DNA of 64,000 nucleotides, taken from NCBI RefSeq assembly GCF_018130825.1, contig NZ_JAFCJS010000004.1:372001-436000 (forward strand). Reading direction: 5' to 3'. Numbering within the stretch: position 1 is the first letter of the stretch; each line of letters opens with the position of its first letter. The stretch comes from Bradyrhizobium liaoningense. Its GTDB lineage: Bacteria; Pseudomonadota; Alphaproteobacteria; Rhizobiales; Xanthobacteraceae. This document shows positions 57,211-64,000 of the stretch, in pieces. The position numbers were made by a program, and so were the translations under genes. The notes below the pieces were generated by a model. It was not told the DNA's origin. It did not search any database and was given only the letters and a program-made list of their open reading frames with translations.

Positions 57211-58080
57211 TCAGGCTTCCAGATGCCGGCCGGGAAACAGCTGGCGGACAATGCCGCCGACGCGGCCGAACAGGACGGAGATGACGTAAAGCACCGTCGC
57301 CACCAGAATGATCGCCGGGCCCGAGGGCACGCGGGTCTGGAACGAGAGTACGAGGCCGGCATAGCCGGAGACAGCGGCGGCCACCACGGCGATGCAGATC
57401 ATCGCGGTGAGATCGCGCGACCAGAACCTTGCGATACCCGCGGGCAGGATCATGAGCCCCACCGCGAGCAGCGTGCCCAGCGCCTGAAAGCCGTTGACGA
57501 GGTTGATGACGACCAGCGCCAGGAAGGCGAGATGCGCAGGTCCACCGGCCCGGCTCACGGTGCGCAGGAACAGCGGATCGACACTCTCGATCACCAGCGG
57601 GCGGTAGATCACCGCGAGCACCAGCAGCGTGACCGTGGCATTGAAGGCCACCACCAGCAGCGTCTGGTCGTCCATCGCGAGGATGTTGCCGAACAAGACG
57701 TGGAGCAGGTCGATATTGGTGCCCTTGATCGAGACGATGGTGACACCGAGCGCCAGCGAGGCCAGGTAGAAGGTTGCGAGCGAAGCATCCTCCTTCAACC
57801 CGGTCGAGCGCGCGACGACGCCTGCGAGGATCGCCACGGCAAAGCCGGCGATCAGGCCGCCGGCCGTCATCGCGAACAAATTGAGGCCGGAGAGCAGGAA
57901 GCCGATGGCGGCGCCGGGCAGGATCGCATGCGCCATGGCGTCGCCGACGAGGCTCATCCGCCGCAGCATCAGGAACACGCCGATCGGCGCGCCCGCCAGC
58001 GACAGCGCGATCACCGCGGCAAGCGCCCGCCGCATGAACTCGAACTCGGTGAACGGGCCGATCAGCGCGTCATAGATCAT
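57211..58080 (-). CDS. znuB: Zinc ABC transporter permease
   Basis: A 289-residue inner-membrane permease of the ABC-3 family with about 8 hydrophobic helices. Family marks are FMRRALAAVIALSLAGAPIG near the N-terminus, MSLVGDAMAHAILPGAAIGF (about 46-65) and VVINLVNGFQALGTLLAVGL. It lies 6 bases after znuC and 2 bases before znuA, in one operon. Confidence 0.93.
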   Translation of the reverse strand: MIYDALIGPFTEFEFMRRALAAVIALSLAGAPIGVFLMLRRMSLVGDAMAHAILPGAAIGFLLSGLNLFAMTAGGLIAGFAVAILAGVVARSTGLKEDASLATFYLASLALGVTIVSIKGTNIDLLHVLFGNILAMDDQTLLVVAFNATVTLLVLAVIYRPLVIESVDPLFLRTVSRAGGPAHLAFLALVVINLVNGFQALGTLLAVGLMILPAGIARFWSRDLTAMICIAVVAAAVSGYAGLVLSFQTRVPSGPAIILVATVLYVISVLFGRVGGIVRQLFPGRHLEA

Positions 58081-58086
58081 CTGGTG

Positions 58087-58841
<755 letters not shown>

Positions 58842-58845
<4 letters not shown>

Positions 58846-59084
58846 CTCATCGCCAGGAAGACCACGCCCCAGAGCACGGCGCAGACGGCGAGCGCAGCCG
58901 CGAGGCGGCCCGCCATGGTCATGCGCAGGATCGACCAGGGCGCCGCCTGGGCCGGATGCGGCGAGGCCGCGTCATGAACATGAGCGTGGGTGTGGTCGTG
59001 CCCGTGCGCGTGATCATGGGAATGGCCGTGAGAGTGGCCATGAGCATGGTCGTGCTGGTGGGCGTGGGACGCGGCGGGAACCAT
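58842..59084 (-). CDS. Small His-rich membrane protein, first gene of the zinc operon
   Basis: An 80-residue protein. Residues 7-43 hold about 16 histidines in HAHGHSHGHSHDHAHGHD-like runs, suited to binding zinc, followed by one membrane helix (LAAALAVCAVLWGVVFLAM) at the C-terminus. The ATG lies 3 bases after a Zur-box palindrome that also contains a TATAAT, so the transcript would have almost no leader. No Shine-Dalgarno sequence is possible there. It is coupled to znuC by ATGA. It may hold zinc near the permease or act as a cytoplasmic buffer. This is inference. Confidence 0.75.
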
Positions 59085-59086
59085 CC

Positions 59087-59110
59087 GAGAACGTTATATT
59101 ATAACATTAC
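59087..59110 (-). promoter_or_regulatory. Zur box with embedded -10 element
   Basis: GTTATATTATAAC is a 13-base palindrome with wider matches (on the minus strand GTAATGTTATAATATAACGT) to the Zur-box pattern known for zinc-uptake genes. The minus-strand TATAAT inside it is a good -10 element. Zur binding would block RNA polymerase when zinc is plentiful. It stands directly before the His-rich gene. Confidence 0.85.
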
Positions 59111-59127
59111 GCCTGTCCACGCCGGGG

Positions 59128-59628
59128 TCAGGGCTTACCGATCACCATGGCGATGGCAGCGGCGACGAACGGGAACGGCACGGAGACGGCGCAGCGGAAC
59201 CAGACGAAGCGGGCCGGCATAAACGGGATTTCCCACAAAATGACCCGCTGGAAGGCAAACAGCGCCCAGGCCACGACATAGGCGACCACCTGCGGTACCC
59301 CGCCGCCCGACTTCAGCGCGACAGTCCCGATAGAGAAGCCGATCACCGGGCCGCCGGGGGTTGCCGCGCCGGCGACCACGGCGGTGGCAACACCGAGCCA
59401 GCCGCTGTCCGGTCCGAGCCAGCCGGTGATCACCTCCTGCGGGATGATCGCGGCGATGTAGCCGGAGCCGATCACGCCCAGCGCAATCCGCGGCACGATG
59501 TTGATGAAGTCCATCGAACCTTCGCGCAAGGAGGCCTTGAACACCGGCGGGCCGCGGCGGAAGGCGATCAGCCCGACGCCGAGCACCGAGCCCCACAGCA
59601 GGATGTCGATCAGGAGCGCTGCGCTCAA
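59128..59628 (-). CDS. Half-size permease, second of a pair (ArsP/DUF318-like)
   Basis: A 166-residue membrane protein with about 4-5 helices. It shares with the preceding gene the order LGPDSGWLG (71-79), TPGGPV (90-95) and WEIPFM (132-137). The pattern resembles one half of the predicted permease family PF03773 (ArsP-like), which usually has both halves in one chain. Its ATG overlaps the stop of the other half as ATGA (59628-59625). The substrate is unknown, and position next to the zinc operon is suggestive only. Confidence 0.75.
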   Translation of the reverse strand: MSAALLIDILLWGSVLGVGLIAFRRGPPVFKASLREGSMDFINIVPRIALGVIGSGYIAAIIPQEVITGWLGPDSGWLGVATAVVAGAATPGGPVIGFSIGTVALKSGGGVPQVVAYVVAWALFAFQRVILWEIPFMPARFVWFRCAVSVPFPFVAAAIAMVIGKP

Positions 59629-60236
59629 CTCTCGTCATCCTTCGCGAGCGGCTTCGGATAGAGCCGGACATAGACGAAGCGGCCGAGGGCGCCTGCGAGC
59701 ACCGGCAGCGGCAACGAGATCACGATCCGCCACAGCGTGAAATCGGTGCCCATGATCGGGATTTCCCAGGCGACCGCCCGGCCGTAGCCGATCAGCGTCC
59801 AGCTCACGACCATGGCGATGGTGGCGCCGAAATCGGCGCCGACCGCGAGTAGCGCGCTCGCCACCGGATAGGCGGTGAAGGGACCGCCGGGCAGGATCGC
59901 ACCGAAGGCGGTGCCGATCAGAAGGCCCATCAGGCCGGATTTCGGCCCGAGCGAGCGCGAGACTCTTTCGTGCGGCAGGATCTCAGAGATGAAGGCCCCG
60001 AGCAGGCAGCCGGCCAGCACGCGCGGCAGGATGCCGCCGAACAGCGACAGGTCATGGGTGAGGATGTCGAGAACACCGTCGGTGCCGTCACGCCGCCAGA
60101 CCAGCGTCGCGCTCACCGCCACCAGGGCCGCGATGATGATGGTCGACCAGCCGATCGGCTTGCGCACGCGTCCCGGCCGCGGCTCGGACTCTGCGTCCTC
60201 GGCAGGCGCCGGGGCTTTCGGGGAAAGTTCTGACAA
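59625..60236 (-). CDS. Half-size permease, first of a pair (ArsP/DUF318-like)
   Basis: A 203-residue membrane protein. The N-terminal 28 residues are soluble and acidic, then helices follow (STIIIAALVAVSATLVW, ILPRVLAGCLLGAFISEI and more). It has LGPKSGLMG (96-104), LPGGPF (115-120) and WEIPIMG (157-163), mirroring the other half. The only start that suits the length is TTG 60236, with no strong ribosome binding site. The two genes overlap by 4 bases and probably form a heterodimeric transporter. Confidence 0.75.
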   Translation of the reverse strand: MSELSPKAPAPAEDAESEPRPGRVRKPIGWSTIIIAALVAVSATLVWRRDGTDGVLDILTHDLSLFGGILPRVLAGCLLGAFISEILPHERVSRSLGPKSGLMGLLIGTAFGAILPGGPFTAYPVASALLAVGADFGATIAMVVSWTLIGYGRAVAWEIPIMGTDFTLWRIVISLPLPVLAGALGRFVYVRLYPKPLAKDDES

Positions 60237-60387
60237 CGGGCTCGGTCGTATCGAGGGTGATGCCCATCCTGATTAAGGGCGCCGCCAACGCGATGCAAAC
60301 GGTAGGATCACAGGCCGATACGCGCGCCGCGCAGGACTCGTTCGGCGAATTCCGCACAGCAAAAAGGCGGCCGCCTTTGTCACTTCC

Positions 60388-60465
60388 GTCATTCCGGGGC
60401 GGCTCGAAGAGCCGAACCCGGAATCTCGAGATTCCGGGTTCGCGCTTCGCGCGTCCCGGAATGAC
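60388..60465. repeat. Palindromic repeat (GTCATTCCGGG type)
   Basis: GTCATTCCGGGGCG and CGTCCCGGAATGAC mirror each other, with inner GGAATCTCGAGATTCC. It lies between sodB and the permease pair, both minus strand, so it may end or attenuate sodB transcription. Confidence 0.85.
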
Positions 60466-60476
60466 GAGGTGAGGGC

Positions 60477-61073
60477 TCAGGCCTTGTCGAACAGGGACTC
60501 GACGTATTCCCAATTCACGAGGTTCTCGACGAACGCCTTGAGATAGTCGGGACGACGGTTGCGGTAGTCGATGTAGTAGGAGTGCTCCCAGACGTCGCAA
60601 CCGAGGATCGGGGTGGCGCCGTGCACCAGCGGATTCTCGCCGTTCGGGGTCTTGGAGATCTCGAGCTTGCCGTTCTTGACCTGGAGCCAGCACCAGCCGG
60701 AGCCGAACTGGCCGACGCCGGCCGCCTGGAAGTCGGTCTTGAACTTCTCGAAGCCGCCGAGGTCCTCGTTGATCTTCTTCTCGAGCTTGCCCGGGAGCTT
60801 GGTGCCGCCGCCATTGGGCTTCATCCAGCTCCAGAAGTGGATGTGGTTGTAGTGCTGGCCGGCATTGTTGAACACGGCGGGGTTCTTGCCGAACGAGCCC
60901 TTGACGATCTCCTCAAGGGACTTGCCTTCCCATTCGGTCCCCTTGAGCGCGTTGTTGCCGTTGGTGACGTAGGCCTGATGATGCTTGTCGTGGTGATATT
61001 CCAGCGTCTCCTTCGACATGTACTGGCCGAGGGCGTCATAGGCGTAAGGGAGTGGGGGCAGCGTAAAGGTCAT
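60477..61073 (-). CDS. sodB: Superoxide dismutase, Fe type
   Basis: A 198-residue cytoplasmic superoxide dismutase. Metal ligands are His27 (YHHDKHH), His77 (NHIHFW), Asp160 and His164 (CDVWEHSYY). Gln73 in NNAGQHYNH stands where iron-type enzymes carry their active-site glutamine, so iron is the likely metal, although cambialistic use is possible. The ATG at 61073 is chosen by homology. The open frame upstream is not family sequence. Divergent from a GNAT gene. Confidence 0.95.
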   Translation of the reverse strand: MTFTLPPLPYAYDALGQYMSKETLEYHHDKHHQAYVTNGNNALKGTEWEGKSLEEIVKGSFGKNPAVFNNAGQHYNHIHFWSWMKPNGGGTKLPGKLEKKINEDLGGFEKFKTDFQAAGVGQFGSGWCWLQVKNGKLEISKTPNGENPLVHGATPILGCDVWEHSYYIDYRNRRPDYLKAFVENLVNWEYVESLFDKA

Positions 61074-61315
61074 GGGTTCTTGTCCGCAACTGGTGGGGAA
61101 CGTTCTAACGGTCACCCCTTATAGAAGGTTCCGCCGCCATTAAATACCTCAGAATTTGCGAAAAGGCGTGATGGGGGGCCTTCCCCGAATGCACAAATTC
61201 GTCGCAACGGGCCGCCGTCGATCAAGCCGGCGGTTCGCAATAAAATATCATTGCCTTTGAAGCGCTTAAGACAGAACAAGCGCGCCACGAAGCCGGAGCT
61301 GTGAAGGACGACGCC

Positions 61316-61843
61316 ATGAGCATCGAGATCGACATTTTGAACGGCGACGCCTCGTGGCCGATTGCAAAGCCGCTGCTCAGCGCGGTCTGGGGCCAAGACG
61401 CCGCGGAGAAGCCAGCCTGGAGCCACGTCAAATGGGCCAATGCCGATCTGCGCGTGCTGCTCGAGACGCCCGAGGACGGCCTCGTCTGCCATGTCGGCGT
61501 CTACTTCCGCACCGTCACCTGGAACGGACAGAAGGTTCATGTCGGCGGCATCGGCGGCGTCTGCACGCGCGAGGACCGGCGCGGCCGCGGCTACGCGACC
61601 ATCGCGATCGACGCCGCGGTGCATACCATGCGCGCCAACGAGGCGGTCCGCTTCGGGCTGCTGTTCTGCGAGCCGCACAATTTCGCGTTTTACGAGGCCC
61701 GCAGCTGGCTGCCCTTCAAGGGCGAGGTCTATTGCGAGCAGCCGGAGGGGCGAATCCGCTTCGACTACATGGCCCCCTACGTCTTCAACATCGTTCGGGC
61801 CCCGACGCTGGGCACCATCGACCTATGCGGTCTGCCGTGGTGA
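61316..61843 (+). CDS. GNAT-family N-acetyltransferase
   Basis: A 175-residue acetyltransferase. The acetyl-CoA motif region is VGGIGGVCTREDRRGRGYAT (about residues 77-96), where the R-R-x-G-R/G-x-A loop is clear, and FCEPHNFAFYEARSW follows. It resembles GNAT proteins related to aminoglycoside-type acetyltransferases. The substrate is unknown. AAGGA 8 bases before ATG 61316 favours it over a GTG at 61301. Confidence 0.88.
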   Translation: MSIEIDILNGDASWPIAKPLLSAVWGQDAAEKPAWSHVKWANADLRVLLETPEDGLVCHVGVYFRTVTWNGQKVHVGGIGGVCTREDRRGRGYATIAIDAAVHTMRANEAVRFGLLFCEPHNFAFYEARSWLPFKGEVYCEQPEGRIRFDYMAPYVFNIVRAPTLGTIDLCGLPW

Positions 61844-61926
61844 GCCCTGCGTGAGATGGGGGCTGGCGCGGGCCGCGCCGGCTCTATAATATGTCGATCA
61901 TCATCCAATATTCCGCACCGTGGCAC

Positions 61927-63315
61927 ATGACGATCGACGCCCCGATAGACGCCGTGCCGCCCCGAACCCCGGCCGCCGCCTCCCCCATCGCCGGCCTGCT
62001 GACGGCGCCGATCCTGCCGACGCTGTTGCGGCTCGCGATCCCCAACATGATCGCGATGGTCGGCAGCACGCTGGTCGCGATTGCCGAGACCTCCTATATC
62101 GGCCGGCTCGGCACCATTCCGCTGGCTGCGATCGCGCTGGTGTTTCCGTTTGCGATGCTGACGCAGATGATGAGTGCGGGCGCGATGGGCGGCGGTGTCT
62201 CCTCGGCGATCAGCCGCGCGCTCGGCGCGGGAAATCGCGACCGCGCCGCGACACTGGCGCTGCACGCCGCCATCATCGGCCTCTGCGGCGGGCTGTTCTT
62301 CACGGTGATGATGCTGGCGTTCGGCCGCTCGTTCTTCACGCTGCTCGGCGGCCGGGAGCGCGTGCTCGAGGAAGCCAGCGGCTATTCGCAGGTGCTGTTC
62401 TCCGGCGCGGTCGCGATCTGGCTCGTCAACACGCTCGCGTCCGTGATCCGCGGCACCGGCGACATGCGCCTGCCGTCGATGATTCTGATCGGGGCGAGCG
62501 TGCTCCAGATCGCGCTCGGCGGCACGCTGGGGCTCGGCCTGTTCGGCGCACCGCAATTTGGCATGCCCGGCGTTGCGAGCGGCCAGCTGATCGCGTTCAG
62601 CTGCGCCGCGATCTTCTTTCTCTGGTATCTCCTCTCCGGCCGCAGCCGGCTGCAACTCGACCTCCGCGCGTTCCATTTCGAGCGCGCGATGTTCCTGGAC
62701 ATCCTTAAAGTGGGCGCGGTCGCCTGCCTGTCGCCGCTCCAGACCGTACTCACCATCCTGATCTTCACGAGAATCCTCGCGACCTTCGGCACCGAGATGC
62801 TGGCCGGTTACGGCATCGGCTCGCGGCTGGAATTCTTGCTGATCCCGATCACCTTCGCCTTCGGCATCGCCTCGGTGCCGATGGTCGGCATGGCGATGGG
62901 TGCCGGACAAGTGAAACGCGCGCGGCGCGTGGCCTGGACGGCGGCAGCGGCCTCCGGCCTCACCGTCGATACGATCGGCCTCGTCGTCGCGCTCGATCCC
63001 GCACTGTGGGTGTCGCTGTTCACGCGCGATCCCGGCGTCACGGCGGCGGCGCACAGCTACTTCCACTTTGCAGGTCCGGCCTTCGTGTTTTTCGGCATGG
63101 GCGTGTCGCTGTATTTCTCCTCGCAAGGCGCCGCGCGCGTCGGCGGTCCGGTGCTGGCCTCCACAGCGCGGCTGCTGATCGTCGCAATCGGCGGCATCGG
63201 CCTCATGATCGCGCAGGCGCCGGCCTGGACCTTGTTCGCGCTGGTCGGCGGCGCCATGGTCGTGTTCGGGCTCTTGACGGCCGCGTCGGTCGCGTTCGCC
63301 CGCTGGGGCAAATGA
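61927..63315 (+). CDS. MATE-family efflux transporter
   Basis: A 462-residue, 12-helix exporter of the MATE family, driven by Na+ or H+. The two halves are visible through LRLAIPNMIAMVGSTLVAI at the start and ILKVGAVACLSPLQTVLTI near residue 255. The frame is open to ATG 61891, but TATAAT abuts that codon (61885-61890) and would make it part of the promoter, so ATG 61927 is preferred. Substrate drugs or metabolites are unknown. Confidence 0.88.
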   Translation: MTIDAPIDAVPPRTPAAASPIAGLLTAPILPTLLRLAIPNMIAMVGSTLVAIAETSYIGRLGTIPLAAIALVFPFAMLTQMMSAGAMGGGVSSAISRALGAGNRDRAATLALHAAIIGLCGGLFFTVMMLAFGRSFFTLLGGRERVLEEASGYSQVLFSGAVAIWLVNTLASVIRGTGDMRLPSMILIGASVLQIALGGTLGLGLFGAPQFGMPGVASGQLIAFSCAAIFFLWYLLSGRSRLQLDLRAFHFERAMFLDILKVGAVACLSPLQTVLTILIFTRILATFGTEMLAGYGIGSRLEFLLIPITFAFGIASVPMVGMAMGAGQVKRARRVAWTAAAASGLTVDTIGLVVALDPALWVSLFTRDPGVTAAAHSYFHFAGPAFVFFGMGVSLYFSSQGAARVGGPVLASTARLLIVAIGGIGLMIAQAPAWTLFALVGGAMVVFGLLTAASVAFARWGK

Positions 63316-63410
63316 GCGCAGGCAAATCGCGCGCAGGAATGTGATTCAATCCGGCGTTGCACTATCCTGCCGGACTGCTATGGAGGCGCCTCCATTTTCG
63401 GGGCCTCTCC

Positions 63411-63845
63411 ATGTTCAGCAGATTCGCCATCCTCTCCGTCATCCTGACTGCGCTGCTTGGCGCGACGGCCGCGCATGCGCAGAGCGCCGACGGGACCTGG
63501 CTCACCCAGGCCGGCGATGCCCGCGTGAAGATCGGCAAGTGCGGCGGCGGCATCTGCGGCCACATCGTCTGGCTGCGCGAGCCCATGGACACCGCGACCG
63601 GTCAGCCCGCCACCGACAGCAAGAATCCCAATCCCGCGCTCGCAAAGCGCCCGATGATCGGCCTGCCGCTGTTCAGCGGCATGCAGCCGTCAGCTCCGAA
63701 CAAATGGTCCGGCCAGATCTACAATGCCGATGACGGCAGCACCTATGCGAGCAGCGTCACGGTCACGGGCGCGGATTCATTGCGGGTCGAAGGCTGCGTC
63801 GGCGCGCTCTGCGGCGGCGAGACCTGGACGCGCGCGGGGCGCTAG
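63411..63845 (+). CDS. DUF2147 family secreted protein
   Basis: A 144-residue protein with a signal peptide (AILSVILTALLGATAAHAQ) and the DUF2147 opening SADGTWLTQAGDARVKIGKC, followed by GGGICGHIVWLREP and VTGADSLRVEGCVGALCGGE. Cysteines are placed for disulfides. Family function is unknown. The ATG at 63411 begins the signal peptide. It overlaps the stop of the next gene on the other strand by 3-4 bases. Confidence 0.88.
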   Translation: MFSRFAILSVILTALLGATAAHAQSADGTWLTQAGDARVKIGKCGGGICGHIVWLREPMDTATGQPATDSKNPNPALAKRPMIGLPLFSGMQPSAPNKWSGQIYNADDGSTYASSVTVTGADSLRVEGCVGALCGGETWTRAGR

Positions 63846-64000
63846 CTCGCCGCCGCCATCATCGCCTTCAGCGCCGTCGCCGCCGAGGCGTAACCGCCCC
63901 GCGCGCCGTCGATGAAGTGTACGTGATCGCTGCGCAGCGCCGACGGCGTGAAGCAGGTCATCATCGCGGCATCCTGCTGATAGAGGCCGTAGCGCACGAC
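63842..64000 (-). CDS. C-terminal end of a DUF3095-like protein (truncated by the window edge)
   Basis: The last 52 residues of a longer protein read off the right edge. It ends with QQDAAMMTCFTPSALRSDHV and HFIDGARGGYASAATALKAM, then MAAAS. HVHFIDGARGGYASA looks like the end of DUF3095 proteins, which are related to nucleotide cyclases. The assignment rests on this short end only. It is tail-to-tail with the DUF2147 gene. Confidence 0.5.
   Translation of the reverse strand, partial: VVRYGLYQQDAAMMTCFTPSALRSDHVHFIDGARGGYASAATALKAMMAAAS

Noticed and set aside
61891..61926. Start of the MATE gene at ATG 61891
   Set aside because: TATAAT lies directly before this codon and looks like a promoter element; the next in-frame ATG at 61927 leaves the first membrane helix intact.

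Overview
The window looks like a chromosomal segment of a Bradyrhizobium-type alphaproteobacterium. The evidence is uniformly high GC with strong third-position GC bias, a CpdR-type regulator beside an N-formylglutamate amidohydrolase, an ornithine decarboxylase with a long leader beside homospermidine synthase, a small heat-shock gene with a ROSE-like thermometer, and many palindromic intergenic repeats of the kind seen in bradyrhizobia. No rRNA, CRISPR array, insertion sequence, integrase or phage gene was seen. One tRNA (Val, GAC) is present.

Layout. 1-12.3 kb: the 3' part of a sensor kinase, an AlkB-like dioxygenase, a histone-H1-like DUF3606 protein, secreted proteins, a haem-binding adenylate cyclase, a mandelate-racemase homologue, RidA and Nudix proteins, tRNA-Val, cpdR and N-formylglutamate amidohydrolase. 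12.4-19.2 kb: a candidate small RNA with CCUCC motifs, hisN, a Bug-type binding protein, a LysR/TauE divergent pair, a LysE exporter and a cyclase-TPR protein. 19.4-26.2 kb: a large membrane-anchored dihaem protein with an unusual N-terminus, hydrolases, and hsp20. 26.6-33 kb: gltB and gltD, with a palindromic repeat between them. 33.1-34.7 kb: a lower-GC OLD-family ATPase/TOPRIM gene that looks acquired. 34.8-47.7 kb: an outer-membrane barrel, kdsD, a CMD/HxlR pair, NfeD/stomatin, hemH coupled to a binding protein, MAPEG, a thioesterase, and the dcp / DUF1007 / NicO run.

48-53 kb is a polyamine block: a long structured leader of the speF type, ornithine decarboxylase, a GNAT acetyltransferase, a RidA protein and homospermidine synthase, all on the plus strand. 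53-54 kb: MgtC-like and small membrane proteins.

54.2-59.1 kb (minus strand) is a tightly packed zinc-uptake operon behind a clear Zur-box palindrome: a small His-rich membrane protein, znuC, znuB, znuA, a CobW/COG0523 GTPase and a translationally coupled WD40 protein. Upstream lie two overlapping half-size permeases, then sodB, a GNAT protein, a MATE exporter, a DUF2147 protein and a truncated gene at the right edge.

Repeated themes are TGATG or ATGA stop/start overlaps (near 9880, 41759, 45657, 55239, 58843, 59626), which argue for coupled translation, and large inverted repeats filling most gaps between transcription units. The items most worth following up are the dihaem fusion protein, the CCUCC small RNA, the Zur operon with its His-rich first gene and WD40 last gene, the split permease pair, and the leader RNA with a possible upstream ORF before ornithine decarboxylase.
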